From positions 371,794-435,793 of the forward strand of contig CAWBXR010000016.1 in the NCBI GenBank assembly GCA_963792815.1: a DNA stretch of 64,000 nt, in the 5' to 3' direction. Below are positions 15,579 to 24,383 of this stretch, one piece after another; the first letter of the stretch is position 1, and the number at the start of each line of letters is the position of its first letter. This DNA is from JARRPM01 sp963792815 (GTDB lineage Bacteria; Pseudomonadota; Gammaproteobacteria; Pseudomonadales; Halieaceae). A program made the position numbers and the translations under genes. A model generated the notes under the pieces. The model was not told the DNA's origin and did no database searches. It worked only from the letters and a program-made list of their open reading frames with translations.

Positions 15579-17378
15579 TCAGGCGTCGGCTTCAGCTTCA
15601 GCCGGCAAGTCCCCCGGCCGGGTATCGCGAAACTGCAGGCTGGCCAGGCGCTGGTACAGTTCGCAGCTTTGCATGAGCTCGGCGTGGGTGCCGCAGGCGA
15701 CCAGCCGGCCCTGGTCGAGCACCGCGATGGTGTCGGCGTGCAGTATGGTCGACAGGCGGTGGGCGATAATGACCGTGGTCCTGTTTTTCATCAATTCGTG
15801 CAGCGCCTGCTGTACCTGGTATTCGCTTTCGGTATCCAGTGCGCTGGTGGCCTCGTCCAGCAGCAGAATTTCCGGGTCATTGAGGATGGCCCGGGCCAGC
15901 GCGATACGTTGGCGCTGGCCGCCGGAGAGACGTACCCCCTGCTCTCCCAGGTGACTGCCATAGCCGTCCGGCAGGCGTTCTATGAATTCATCCGCGTGGG
16001 CTGCCCTGGCGGCAGCGGCGACCTCCGCGTCGCTGGCCTCGGGCCTGCCGTAGGCGATGTTGTAGCGCACATCGCCGGTAAACAGCGCGGGTTGTTGCGG
16101 CACCAGGGCGATATGGCTGCGCAGCTGTTGCAGGCCCAGCTCGCGGATATCCTCCCCGTTCAGTAACACCCTGCCCTGTTGGGGGTCGTAAAAACGCTGC
16201 AGCAATTCGAATACGGTGGACTTCCCGGCACCGGACGGGCCCACCAGGGCCAGGCTTTTGCCAGCCTCGATAGGCAGGGAGAAGTCCTGCAGGGCCGCCT
16301 GCCCGGGTCTGGTGGGATAGTAAAAGCTAATCCCTTCCAGGCGCAGCTCCGGGCGTTCGCGCTGGCTGGGCAGATCCTGCGGGCCCGGGTCGTCAATCAG
16401 GCTGCGGGTATTGAGCAGCTCTATCAGGCGCTCTGCCGCCCCGGCCGCCCGTTGCAGCTCACCCCATACCTCGGACACTGTGGCCACCCCGCTTCCCACC
16501 ATGATGGCGTAAAACACGAAAGCACCCAGCTCGCCGCCGCTCATCTGGCCGCTGATCACGTCCTGGCCTCCCTCCCACAGCATCCCCGCCATGCCGACGA
16601 ATACCAGCAATATAGCCCCCCCGATCAACAGGGAACGCTGCCATATCCGCCGCCGGGCGATTGCGAATGCCCGCTCCACCTCGCGGGAAAATGCGGCTGA
16701 CTCGAATTGCTCCTGGGTATAGCTCTGTACCACCCGGATGTGCTGGATCACCTCGCCGGCATAACTGCCGACACTGGCAATGCTGTCCTGGCTCTGGTTG
16801 GACAGGCGCCGGACCCGGCGGCCGAAGAACAGGATTGGCAGCAGAACCAGGGGCACGCCAACGGCGATAATCAGGGAGAGTTTCAGGTTGGTGATGAACA
16901 TCATCACCAGCGCCCCGACCAGGGTGAGGCTGCTGCGCAGGGCCATACTGAAAGAGGAGCCGATAATGGTTTGTAGCAAGGTGGTGTCGGTGGTGAGGCG
17001 GGACATTATTTCGCCGCTGCGATTGAGCTCGAAAAAACCCGGGTGCAGGTGCACCAGGTTGTTGAACACGGCCTTGCGCAGGTCCGCGCTGACCCGCTCC
17101 CCCAGCCAGGAGACCAGGTAAAAGCGGACAAATGTGCCGACCGAGATGGCGGCGGCTATCGCCACCAGCAGGCTGACGGCGCCGGCCAGGTCGGAAGTAT
17201 CGCCGGCGAAACCCTGGTCGATCAGTACCTGCAGGCCCCGGCCGATGGACAGGGTGGCGCCCGCGGTGAACAACAGGGCCAGGCTGGCCCCGACCAGGCG
17301 CAGTTTGTAGGGCTTGAGAAATCCGAGAACCGGCAGCAGCGAGGGCAGGCTGGCAGACCCGGCTTTACCCGGCTTCAT
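15579..17378 (-). CDS. MsbA-related ABC exporter (fused permease/ATPase)
   Basis: 599-residue half-transporter of the ABCB group. An N-terminal membrane domain of six helices (about residues 25-310) is followed by an ATPase domain with Walker A GPSGAGKST, signature LSGGQRQRIALARA, Walker B ILLLDEATSALD and switch histidine IIAHRLST. It probably acts as a homodimer that flips lipids or exports a hydrophobic compound; the substrate is unknown and it need not be the lipid A flippase. The start ATG 17378 overlaps the end of tatC by 14 nt, so it is likely the distal gene of the long minus-strand unit that begins upstream of hisI. Confidence 0.9.
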   Translation of the reverse strand: MKPGKAGSASLPSLLPVLGFLKPYKLRLVGASLALLFTAGATLSIGRGLQVLIDQGFAGDTSDLAGAVSLLVAIAAAISVGTFVRFYLVSWLGERVSADLRKAVFNNLVHLHPGFFELNRSGEIMSRLTTDTTLLQTIIGSSFSMALRSSLTLVGALVMMFITNLKLSLIIAVGVPLVLLPILFFGRRVRRLSNQSQDSIASVGSYAGEVIQHIRVVQSYTQEQFESAAFSREVERAFAIARRRIWQRSLLIGGAILLVFVGMAGMLWEGGQDVISGQMSGGELGAFVFYAIMVGSGVATVSEVWGELQRAAGAAERLIELLNTRSLIDDPGPQDLPSQRERPELRLEGISFYYPTRPGQAALQDFSLPIEAGKSLALVGPSGAGKSTVFELLQRFYDPQQGRVLLNGEDIRELGLQQLRSHIALVPQQPALFTGDVRYNIAYGRPEASDAEVAAAARAAHADEFIERLPDGYGSHLGEQGVRLSGGQRQRIALARAILNDPEILLLDEATSALDTESEYQVQQALHELMKNRTTVIIAHRLSTILHADTIAVLDQGRLVACGTHAELMQSCELYQRLASLQFRDTRPGDLPAEAEADA

Positions 17379-18114
17379 TGGGCCTGTTGCGGGTAATCAA
17401 TCGGCCGAAGTACACCCCCAGCTCAAACAGCAGCCACATGGGTATTGCCAGCAGGGACTGGGAGATTACATCGGGAGGCGTGAGCAGCATGCCCATGATA
17501 AAGCAGCCGACAATGATGTATGGCCGTTTTTTTGCCAGGTTCTGGGGGGTGGTGATACCGGTCCAGATCAGCAGAACAGCGACGATGGGAATTTCAAATG
17601 CCAGGCCGAAGGCAAAGAACAGCTTGAGGACAAAATCGAGGTAGCTGTTGATGTCGGTCATGATGGCAATGTCCGCCGGCCCGGTACTGGTAAAAAAAGC
17701 AAAGATCAGGGGGAACACGGCGTAGTAGGCGAATGCGGCGCCGGCATAGAACAGCGCGACACTGGAGACCAGCAGCGGGATGGCTAGACGTTTCTCGTGT
17801 CGGTACATACCCGGGGCGATAAAACTCCATACCTGGTAAAGCACGTAGGGTATGGCCAGGAACACCGCGGCCACCAGGGTGAGCTTGAAAGGGGTCAGGA
17901 AGGGCGATGCGACCTCGGTGGCGATCATGGTGGCGCCCGCGGGCAGCATCTCCCGGAGCGGCTCGGAGACGAACGTGTAAATCTCGTTGGCGAAGGGGAA
18001 CAGGCCGATGAACACGATCAGTATCGCCAGCAGTGCCCGCAACAGGCGGTCGCGCAATTCAGTCAGGTGGGCTACCAGCGGCAATGGCTGGTCGGTGTTT
18101 TCCGGTTCGCTCAT
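17365..18114 (-). CDS. tatC: Sec-independent protein translocase subunit TatC
   Basis: 249-residue integral membrane protein with six helices. It is the core receptor for twin-arginine signal peptides in the Tat pathway, which exports folded proteins. N-terminal HLTELRDRLLRALLAILIVF is the TatC hallmark; the LFAFGLAFEIPI-like segment (here LFFAFGLAFEIPIVAVLL) and PPDVISQSLLAIPMWLLFE are also conserved. Its start overlaps the tatB stop by 4 nt. Standard length. Part of tatA-tatB-tatC downstream of hisI-hisE, the order found in Pseudomonas and relatives. Confidence 0.97.
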   Translation of the reverse strand: MSEPENTDQPLPLVAHLTELRDRLLRALLAILIVFIGLFPFANEIYTFVSEPLREMLPAGATMIATEVASPFLTPFKLTLVAAVFLAIPYVLYQVWSFIAPGMYRHEKRLAIPLLVSSVALFYAGAAFAYYAVFPLIFAFFTSTGPADIAIMTDINSYLDFVLKLFFAFGLAFEIPIVAVLLIWTGITTPQNLAKKRPYIIVGCFIMGMLLTPPDVISQSLLAIPMWLLFELGVYFGRLITRNRPNEAG

Positions 18115-18455
18115 TCTGCGCTTTTGTCCGCGGGCTGCGCCGTTTTGGCCGGAGTTTCGACGGCCGGGGGCTCCTCGGGCAGCGGTTTGCCCAGCCCCTT
18201 GCCTGTGGAGTCCAGGCCCTTTCCGAGCTGGTCCGCCTGGGCCTTGAGCTGCTGGCCGGTCTCGCGCAGCTGCTGCATAACCTCATCGTTGTGCAGCTCC
18301 TGCTGGACCTCCCGCTTGATATCGTTGAAGCCGCGCTTGAGGCGATTCAGCCACAGGCTGGCCGTACGGATGGCGCCGGGCAGGCGCTCCGGCCCGATAA
18401 CCAGCAGGCCCACCACTCCCACAAGCACCAGCTCGGTGAATCCGATATCGAACAT
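18111..18455 (-). CDS. tatB: Tat translocase subunit TatB
   Basis: 114-residue protein with one N-terminal membrane helix (FTELVLVGVVGLLVIGPERLP), the Glu at position 8 and the GPERLP hinge typical of TatB, then an amphipathic helix and a charged, alanine/proline-rich tail. It forms the substrate-receptor complex with TatC. A 4-nt overlap with tatC and a 7-nt gap after tatA indicate a single operon. Shorter than E. coli TatB (171 residues), but normal for this group. Confidence 0.95.
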   Translation of the reverse strand: MFDIGFTELVLVGVVGLLVIGPERLPGAIRTASLWLNRLKRGFNDIKREVQQELHNDEVMQQLRETGQQLKAQADQLGKGLDSTGKGLGKPLPEEPPAVETPAKTAQPADKSAE

Positions 18456-18462
18456 TCAGGCG

Positions 18463-18672
18463 TTACTTGTCCTTGTCCGCTGCCGGCTCGTTCGGCTGCT
18501 CCGTACCGGCGTCCTTGTCTGCCCCGGTATCGTCCTGCATGCTCTTGCGAAAGCCCTTTACAGCGCTGCCCAGGTCGGTGCCCAGGGTGCGCAGGCGCTT
18601 GGTGCCGAACAACATGATGACGATCGCGAGAATGATCAACAGTTGCCAGACGCTAATTCCACCAATTCCCAT
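18463..18672 (-). CDS. tatA: Tat translocase pore subunit TatA
   Basis: 69-residue protein: a short N-terminus (MGIGGISVWQLLIILAIVIM), one membrane helix, the FGTKRLRTLGTDLG hinge and amphipathic helix, then an acidic tail. TatA oligomerises to form the size-adaptable translocation path. ATG 18672 is the start; it follows AGGAGAGAG on the minus strand. A longer in-frame start at 18786 would overlap hisE and is rejected. First gene of tatABC. Confidence 0.95.
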   Translation of the reverse strand: MGIGGISVWQLLIILAIVIMLFGTKRLRTLGTDLGSAVKGFRKSMQDDTGADKDAGTEQPNEPAADKDK

Positions 18673-18719
18673 ATCTCTCTCCTGCTGTGGTTGTCCTGAT
18701 TGCGGTTTGCGCGCCCGGG

Positions 18720-19055
18720 TCAGTGCCCGCCGCTGCGCGCTGCCTTTTCCTCGATGCCCGAAGTCCCGAAACGTGCGCGCAGGCACTCGGTGACCTCGCT
18801 GATATCAACTTCCAGGTGGGACAGCATGACCATGCTGTGAAACCACAGGTCCGCAACCTCGCCGACCAGCTCGGCCTGCCCCTCACCGTTTTGCATGTCC
18901 TTGGCCGCGAGAATCACCTCGGTGGCCTCCTCGCCGACTTTCTCCAGGATTTTATTCAATCCCTGGTGGTGGAGGCTGGCCACGTACGATGTGTCCGGGT
19001 CTGCCCCGCGGCGCTGCTGCAGGGTGGCGGCCAGCTGTTCCAGCACATCGCTCAT
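18720..19055 (-). CDS. hisE: phosphoribosyl-ATP pyrophosphohydrolase
   Basis: 111-residue cytoplasmic enzyme of histidine biosynthesis, hydrolysing PR-ATP to PR-AMP (second step). All-alpha MazG-like fold with the metal-binding KVGEEATEVILAAKD and ELVGEVADLWFHSMVML helices. It is a separate protein here rather than fused to HisI as in E. coli. It overlaps the stop of hisI by 4 nt; tatA follows 47 nt downstream. Confidence 0.95.
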   Translation of the reverse strand: MSDVLEQLAATLQQRRGADPDTSYVASLHHQGLNKILEKVGEEATEVILAAKDMQNGEGQAELVGEVADLWFHSMVMLSHLEVDISEVTECLRARFGTSGIEEKAARSGGH

Positions 19056-19453
19056 GGTGAGTTCCCGTATATGTCGCCGGGCGCGCGGACAACCTCGTCG
19101 GTGACCAGCCAGCCATCCGGCTCCCGCTTTTTGAAGAAGCAGCTGCGGCGGCCCGTGTGGCAGGCGATGCCGCCAAGTTGTTCCACCTTCATCAGCACTG
19201 TGTCCGCGTCGCAGTCGATACGCAGCTCCTTGAGTCTCTGCACATGCCCCGACTCCTCGCCCTTGCGCCAGATCGCCTGGCGCGAGCGCGACCAGTAGAT
19301 CGCCCTGCCTTCACTGACGGTCAGCTCCAGCGCCTCGCGATTCATCCAGGCCAGCATAAGCACCTCGCCGCTCTGCCAGTCCTGGGCGATAGCGGGCACG
19401 AGGCCCTGCTCGTTCCAGCGGATGTCCTGTGTCAGTGTGCCTGGTTCGTTCAT
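19052..19453 (-). CDS. hisI: phosphoribosyl-AMP cyclohydrolase
   Basis: 133-residue zinc/magnesium enzyme opening the adenine ring of PR-AMP (third step of histidine synthesis). Conserved segments: MLAWMNREALELT, IYWSRSRQAIWRKGEESGH, and the metal-binding IDCDADTVLM and CHTGRRSCFF (Cys ligands). The start ATG 19453 is followed directly by the hisE gene with an overlapping stop/start. Lies 57 nt downstream of ubiB on the same strand. Confidence 0.95.
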   Translation of the reverse strand: MNEPGTLTQDIRWNEQGLVPAIAQDWQSGEVLMLAWMNREALELTVSEGRAIYWSRSRQAIWRKGEESGHVQRLKELRIDCDADTVLMKVEQLGGIACHTGRRSCFFKKREPDGWLVTDEVVRAPGDIYGNSP

Positions 19454-19510
19454 CGTACTGCCTTCTGTGGCCGGACATTATGGCACAGGGGCCGCTTCCG
19501 GCACATGTAT

Positions 19511-21154
19511 TCAGCTGTCGCGTGGCCACAACAGCGCGACGGCCAGCCCCGCCATTAACCAGCTGACCACCGGCGCATCGGCCAGTTGCTGCCAGGCGCC
19601 GGGCACGACACTGACGGCTACCCCCAGGCAGGCGATTGCAGCCAGCAGCTGGCGCCGGTGGCGCCGGGTCTTCGCGGCGCTGCGTTCCTGCAGTTCCTCC
19701 ACCTGTTGCTGTTGCTGGCTGAAGCGCATTTCCACGTCGCGGGATTGCTGCAGGTTATCCAGCATCGCATCCGGCAGCAGTGGCAGCTGTTCCAGCCATG
19801 ACGGGGCCTGTCGCTGCAGGCGACGCAGCACAGACTGGGGAGAGTAACGCTCCTGCACCCAGTCCTCGAGGAAGGGTTTTGCTGTGTCCCACAGGTTGAG
19901 CCCCGGATACAGCTGCCGGCCCAGGCCCTCTATGTTCAACATGGTCTTTTGCAGCAGTACCAGCGAGGGTTGGATATGCATGTCGAAACGCCGGGCCGTC
20001 CGGAACAGGTAAATCAGTAACTGGCCGAAGGAAATCTCGCCGATAGGGCGTTCGAAAACCGGCTCGCATACGGCCCTCATGGCGGATTCGAAATCCTGCA
20101 CCCGGGTCTGTGGTGGCACCCAGCCGCATTCCACATGCAGCTGGGCAACCTCGCGGTAGTCGCGGCGAAAGATGCTGAGCAGGTTGCGGGCCAGATAGTA
20201 CTGGTCCGAATCGCTGAGGCTGCCGATGATGGCGCAGTCCACCGCGATATAGGTGGGGTCCGCCGGGTCAGTGGCATCGACAAAGATATTGCCCGGGTGC
20301 ATGTCGGCATGAAAAAAGCTGTCGCGAAATACCTGGGTGAAAAAGATCTCCACGCCGCGCTCGGCCAGTAGCTTCAGGTCTGTGCCCCGGGCCTCCAGCG
20401 CGGCCATATCGGTGACGGGAATACCCGATATTCGCTCCATGACGAAAACGTTGCGGCAGGTGTAATCCCAGTAAACCTGGGGAACATAGACGAGCTTGCT
20501 GTTCTCGAAATTGCGCCGCAACTGGCAGGCATTGGCCGCCTCGCGCCCGAGGTCCAGCTCATCGAGAATGATGAACTCGTAGTCCGCCACCACTTCCACC
20601 GGACGCAGGCGCCTGCCGTCCGGCACATACCTGGCCACCAGTTTGGCCAGGGAGAACATGAGGGCGAGATCCTGGCGAATGACGGGCTCTATGTCCGGCC
20701 TGATTACCTTGACGACCACGCTCTCGCCGCTGTGCAGGGTGGCCGCGTGCACCTGGGCTACCGAGGCAGACGCCATGGGTTTCGGGTCGAAACTGGCGAA
20801 CAGCTCGGCTATCGGTTTGCCCAGGCCTTTCTCGATGATGGCAATCGATTGCTGCTCCGGGAAAGGCGGTACATTGTCCTGCAGCTTGGCCAGCTCATCG
20901 GCTATGTCGGTGGGCAGCAGGTCGCGCCGGGTCGACAGCATCTGCCCGAACTTGATAAAGACGGGGCCCAGCTCTTCGAGCGCCTTGCGCAGCCTTACGC
21001 CCCGGGCCAGGGCCGGCGCCCGCTGCAGGCGCCAGGGAGACAGCGCCAGCGCAGTGCGCGCCACCGGTCCCAGGGCATCGCTGTCGATGAATTCGTCGAG
21101 GCGGTAGCGACCGATGGTCCGAAAAATGGTTGCCAGGCGGGTTACGCGGGACAT
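19511..21154 (-). CDS. ubiB: ubiquinone biosynthesis protein UbiB (ABC1/ADCK kinase-like)
   Basis: 547-residue atypical protein-kinase-like ATPase needed for ubiquinone synthesis, thought to help extract or present the lipid intermediates to the Ubi complex. The KxGQ family motif is visible as FIKFGQMLSTRRDLLP (about residues 65-80), with the kinase-like loop DSFFHADMHPGNIFVD further on. Two hydrophobic segments at the C-terminus anchor it to the membrane. It lies between ubiJ (13 nt upstream) and hisI in the conserved ubiE-ubiJ-ubiB order. Length is normal (E. coli 546). Confidence 0.96.
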   Translation of the reverse strand: MSRVTRLATIFRTIGRYRLDEFIDSDALGPVARTALALSPWRLQRAPALARGVRLRKALEELGPVFIKFGQMLSTRRDLLPTDIADELAKLQDNVPPFPEQQSIAIIEKGLGKPIAELFASFDPKPMASASVAQVHAATLHSGESVVVKVIRPDIEPVIRQDLALMFSLAKLVARYVPDGRRLRPVEVVADYEFIILDELDLGREAANACQLRRNFENSKLVYVPQVYWDYTCRNVFVMERISGIPVTDMAALEARGTDLKLLAERGVEIFFTQVFRDSFFHADMHPGNIFVDATDPADPTYIAVDCAIIGSLSDSDQYYLARNLLSIFRRDYREVAQLHVECGWVPPQTRVQDFESAMRAVCEPVFERPIGEISFGQLLIYLFRTARRFDMHIQPSLVLLQKTMLNIEGLGRQLYPGLNLWDTAKPFLEDWVQERYSPQSVLRRLQRQAPSWLEQLPLLPDAMLDNLQQSRDVEMRFSQQQQQVEELQERSAAKTRRHRRQLLAAIACLGVAVSVVPGAWQQLADAPVVSWLMAGLAVALLWPRDS

Positions 21155-21167
21155 GGTGGCAACCGGG

Positions 21168-21809
21168 TCACTGGCGCATCTGCTGGAGTCGCTTGCGCAG
21201 GCGACGGGCGCGGGATTCCAGGCGGTCTACCCGCAGGCCCAGTTGCTGCACGTCGCGGAAAAAGTCCTCCATCTCCAGGCGGGGCGGAGTAAGGCGGGCC
21301 TCCTCGTGGATAAACTCGTCCAGCTGTCGCCCGAGACTGCTGGAGGCCTGCCTGCCCCAGCCGTAGGCGCCGCGCAGGAGTTGCGCCAGCTGGTGGCCGG
21401 CCACGTCGCCGAGGGCGTCCACCAGCGGCGCTTCCCAGTCGATATCCAGGGCGGTGATAATCTTCTGTAGCTCTATCAGGGGGGCGCTGTCACCCTTGAG
21501 TTCCAGGTTGCCGTTGATCAGCGCGGCTGTCGGGTCCGCAGCGGTAACCAGTTCGGCGAAGTCCGAGGCAACCCCCCGCACGCTGGCGGTCACCGGCCCG
21601 TCGTAGAAGCCCATCAGGCGGACGCGACCGTCCCCCGGCTGCAGGTAAACTTCCAGTGGCGGAGCTGTGCAGTGCAAGGCGAAGACACAGTCGGACAGTT
21701 CGTTCAGGCGTTTCCTGCCCGCCGGAGCCAGCTCGAGTGCCTGGTTGACCACGCGTTCCACAGCCGCGAAAACGGCCGTGTGCAGGGTGGGGTCGATTAC
21801 AGGGCTCAT
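21168..21809 (-). CDS. ubiJ: ubiquinone biosynthesis accessory factor UbiJ (SCP2 domain)
   Basis: 213-residue lipid-binding accessory protein of the soluble Ubi complex. An SCP2/sterol-carrier-like N-terminal domain (about residues 15-110, including GRVRLMGFYDGPVTASVRG) is followed by an amphipathic C-terminal coiled coil (DFFRDVQQLGLRVDRLESRA). It presents polyprenylated intermediates to the hydroxylases and methylases. Located between ubiE and ubiB, as is usual for this weakly conserved gene. Confidence 0.9.
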   Translation of the reverse strand: MSPVIDPTLHTAVFAAVERVVNQALELAPAGRKRLNELSDCVFALHCTAPPLEVYLQPGDGRVRLMGFYDGPVTASVRGVASDFAELVTAADPTAALINGNLELKGDSAPLIELQKIITALDIDWEAPLVDALGDVAGHQLAQLLRGAYGWGRQASSSLGRQLDEFIHEEARLTPPRLEMEDFFRDVQQLGLRVDRLESRARRLRKRLQQMRQ

Positions 21810-21826
21810 CGTTTATGCCGGCTGCG

Positions 21827-22576
21827 CTAGGCCTTGACGCCCTTGTGCAGGGCAACCACACCACCGGTCATGTTGTGGTACTCGCATTTGCTGAAGCCAG
21901 CGTCCTCCATCATGTCCTTCAGGGTTTCCTGGTCCGGGTGCATGCGAATGGATTCCGCCAGGTACTGGTAACTGTCAGCGTCGTTGGCCACCAGCCGCCC
22001 CATCAACGGCAGCACCCGGAAGGAGTAGGTGTCATAGGCCTTGCTCAGCAGGGGGTTTGCCGGCTTGGAAAACTCCAGCACCAGCAGTCGCCCACCGGGT
22101 TTCAATACCCGCAGCATGGAGCGCAGCGCGGCATCCTTGTCGGTTACATTGCGCAGGCCGAAGGCGATCGTGACACAGTCAAAACTGTCGTCCGGAAAGG
22201 GCAGGCACTGGGCGTCGGCCTGGACGAACTCCAGGTTGCCGAGGCGGCCATTGTCCAGCAGCTTGTCCCTGCCAACCCGCAACATGGAGTCGTTGATATC
22301 GGCCAGCACCACGCGGCCATCGGGGCCGACGATATCGGCAAAGCGGGCGGCGAGGTCACCGGTGCCGCCGGCGATGTCCAGCACGGCGTTGCCGCTGCGC
22401 ACACCACTCAACTCAATGGTAAAGCGCTTCCAGACGCGGTGGATCCCGCCGGACATCAGGTCGTTCATCAGGTCGTAGCGCGACGCCACGGAGTGGAACA
22501 CGTCGGCCACCAGCCCTGCCTTCGCCTGGGTGTCGACTTCCTTGAAGCCGAAGTGAGTCGTGTCTTTGTCGCTCAT
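21827..22576 (-). CDS. ubiE: ubiquinone/menaquinone C-methyltransferase UbiE
   Basis: 249-residue SAM-dependent methyltransferase that C-methylates the demethoxy-ubiquinol (and demethylmenaquinol) ring. The start is ATG 22576 (MSDKDTTHFGFKEVD); an upstream in-frame extension to 22807 overlaps the DUF971 gene and is rejected. Motifs: VFHSVASRYDLMNDLMSGGIHRVWK (family signature region), SAM-binding VLDIAGGTGDLAARF, and FGLRNVTD. First gene of ubiE-ubiJ-ubiB. Confidence 0.97.
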   Translation of the reverse strand: MSDKDTTHFGFKEVDTQAKAGLVADVFHSVASRYDLMNDLMSGGIHRVWKRFTIELSGVRSGNAVLDIAGGTGDLAARFADIVGPDGRVVLADINDSMLRVGRDKLLDNGRLGNLEFVQADAQCLPFPDDSFDCVTIAFGLRNVTDKDAALRSMLRVLKPGGRLLVLEFSKPANPLLSKAYDTYSFRVLPLMGRLVANDADSYQYLAESIRMHPDQETLKDMMEDAGFSKCEYHNMTGGVVALHKGVKA

Positions 22577-22655
22577 GGGTTTGCGCCTTGCCGCCTTTGG
22601 ACGGCGTATTGTAGCGCGATGCGGCCCCGCGGTCAGGTTGGTTCTGCGCAGGCCC

Positions 22656-23048
22656 CTAGGGCTGGAACTGGATGACCTGGACGTCCGGGTCGCGGCCGGC
22701 GCCGGCCTGCTGCAGCCGGTCGAGATACTCCTGCCAGCGCCGGGGCTGCTCGGTGCACAGCTCATAGAGGTAATCCCAGGAGTACAAACCCGTGTCGTGA
22801 CCGTCATCGAATACCAGCTGGACGGCGTAGCGGCCCACCGGCTTTACGGCGTCGATACCGACCTTGAGCTTGCCGGTTTGCAGGACTTCCTGGCCGGCGC
22901 CATGGCCGCGTACCTCGGCGGAGGGGGAGTAGACCCGCAGGTACTCGCAGGACAGCGAATAGTGTTCGCCGTCCGGATACTCCAGTTCCAGCTCCCGTGA
23001 GCGTTTGCGCAGCTTGATTCTCAGGGGTCTTTTGTCTGTCGCCGGCAT
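22656..23048 (-). CDS. DUF971 / gamma-butyrobetaine hydroxylase-like N-terminal domain protein
   Basis: 130-residue stand-alone DUF971 protein. Family features: LRKRSRELELEYPDGEHYSLSCEYLRVYSPSAE near the N-terminus (only part quoted as key: YPDG and LRVYSPSAEV) and FDDGHDTGLYSWDYLYEL near the middle. In gammaproteobacteria this gene is usually found just downstream of hslU, as here (9 nt). DUF971 is linked to iron-sulfur cluster or Mrp-type proteins and to the N-terminus of carnitine-synthesis hydroxylases, but no biochemical activity is established for the stand-alone form. Confidence 0.87.
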   Translation of the reverse strand: MPATDKRPLRIKLRKRSRELELEYPDGEHYSLSCEYLRVYSPSAEVRGHGAGQEVLQTGKLKVGIDAVKPVGRYAVQLVFDDGHDTGLYSWDYLYELCTEQPRRWQEYLDRLQQAGAGRDPDVQVIQFQP

Positions 23049-23057
23049 CTTCGCAGG

Positions 23058-24380
23058 CTACAGGATAAAGCGGGACAGGTCCTCGTCCGCGCTCAGGGCT
23101 TTTAACTGGCCGTCCACATAAGCCGCGTCCACCAGCAGGGGTTCGGGGTTCAGGCCGCTATCCGCCGCGGAGAAGGAGCTGTCTTCCAGCAGGCGCTCCA
23201 TCACCGTGTGCAGCCGGCGAGCGCCGATATTCTCGGTTTTCTCATTGACCTGCCATGCGGTTTCGGCGATACGGCGCAGGCCGTCGGCGGTAAACTCCAC
23301 CTTCAGTCCCTCGGTTGCCAGCAGGGCCTGGTATTGCTCGGTGAGCGATGCATTGGGCTCGGTGAGAATGCGCTCGAAATCATCCGGCGTCAGGGCGGAC
23401 AATTCCACCCTGATAGGCAGGCGGCCCTGCAGCTCGGGGATAAGATCTGAAGGGCGGGCCAGGTGAAAGGCGCCCGAGGCGATGAACAGGATATGATCGG
23501 TCTTGATCATGCCGTGCTTGGTGCTCACGGTAGAGCCCTCGATCAGCGGCAACAGGTCGCGCTGTACCCCTTCGCGCGACACATCCGCGCCTGCGCCCTC
23601 GCTGCGTTTGGCCACCTTGTCGAGTTCATCGATGAAGACGATGCCGTTCTGTTCCGCCGCGCTCACTGCCTTCTGTTTCAGCTCGTCCTCGTTGACCATT
23701 TTTGCCGCCTCTTCATCGCACAGGGCCTCGAAGGCGGCTTTGATGGGCATTTTCCGGGTCTTTTCCTGCTGCCGTGACATATTGGAGAACATGCTCTGCA
23801 GCTGGTTGGTCATTTCCTCCATCCCGGGTGGAGCCATGATCTCGAGGGCGGAGGCGCGGGAACTGATGCTGACCTCTATCTCTTTCTCGTCCAGCTCTCC
23901 CTCGCGCAGCTTCTTGCGCAGCAGCTGGCGAGTTCCGGCGCCGGATTCCGCCTCGGCATTGCGGGCCGGTGGCAGCAGGATATCCAGGATTCTCTCCTCG
24001 GCCATTTCCTCGGCGCGAAAGCGAACCCGGGTCATTTCCTGTTCCCGCAGCATCTTCATCGATACGTCGACCAGGTCACGCACAATGGAGTCGACGTCGC
24101 GGCCGACGTAACCCACTTCGGTGAACTTGGTGGCCTCCACCTTGACGAAGGGCGCATTCGCCAGCTTGGCCAGGCGCCTGGCGATTTCTGTCTTGCCCAC
24201 GCCGGTGGGCCCAATCATGAGGATGTTCTTGGGGGTGATCTCCGCCCGCAGTTCCTCCGGTAGCTGCATCCTGCGCCAGCGGTTGCGCAGGGCGATTGCC
24301 ACTGCGCGTTTGGCCTCATCCTGGCCAATAATATGCTTGTCCAGTTCGTGGACGATCTCGCGGGGGGTCATATCGGACAT
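23058..24380 (-). CDS. hslU: HslU ATPase of the HslUV protease
   Basis: 440-residue AAA+ unfoldase that feeds substrates to the HslV peptidase. Walker A GPTGVGKTEIARRLA (about residues 54-68), the pore-loop region VGYVGRDVDSIVRDL, Walker B IVFIDELDKVAK, and the C-terminal GARRLHTVMERLLED sensor-2 region with the final LSRFIL tail that inserts into HslV. Standard length. It follows hslV by 3 nt in one operon. Confidence 0.98.
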   Translation of the reverse strand: MSDMTPREIVHELDKHIIGQDEAKRAVAIALRNRWRRMQLPEELRAEITPKNILMIGPTGVGKTEIARRLAKLANAPFVKVEATKFTEVGYVGRDVDSIVRDLVDVSMKMLREQEMTRVRFRAEEMAEERILDILLPPARNAEAESGAGTRQLLRKKLREGELDEKEIEVSISSRASALEIMAPPGMEEMTNQLQSMFSNMSRQQEKTRKMPIKAAFEALCDEEAAKMVNEDELKQKAVSAAEQNGIVFIDELDKVAKRSEGAGADVSREGVQRDLLPLIEGSTVSTKHGMIKTDHILFIASGAFHLARPSDLIPELQGRLPIRVELSALTPDDFERILTEPNASLTEQYQALLATEGLKVEFTADGLRRIAETAWQVNEKTENIGARRLHTVMERLLEDSSFSAADSGLNPEPLLVDAAYVDGQLKALSADEDLSRFIL

Positions 24381-24383
24381 GGC

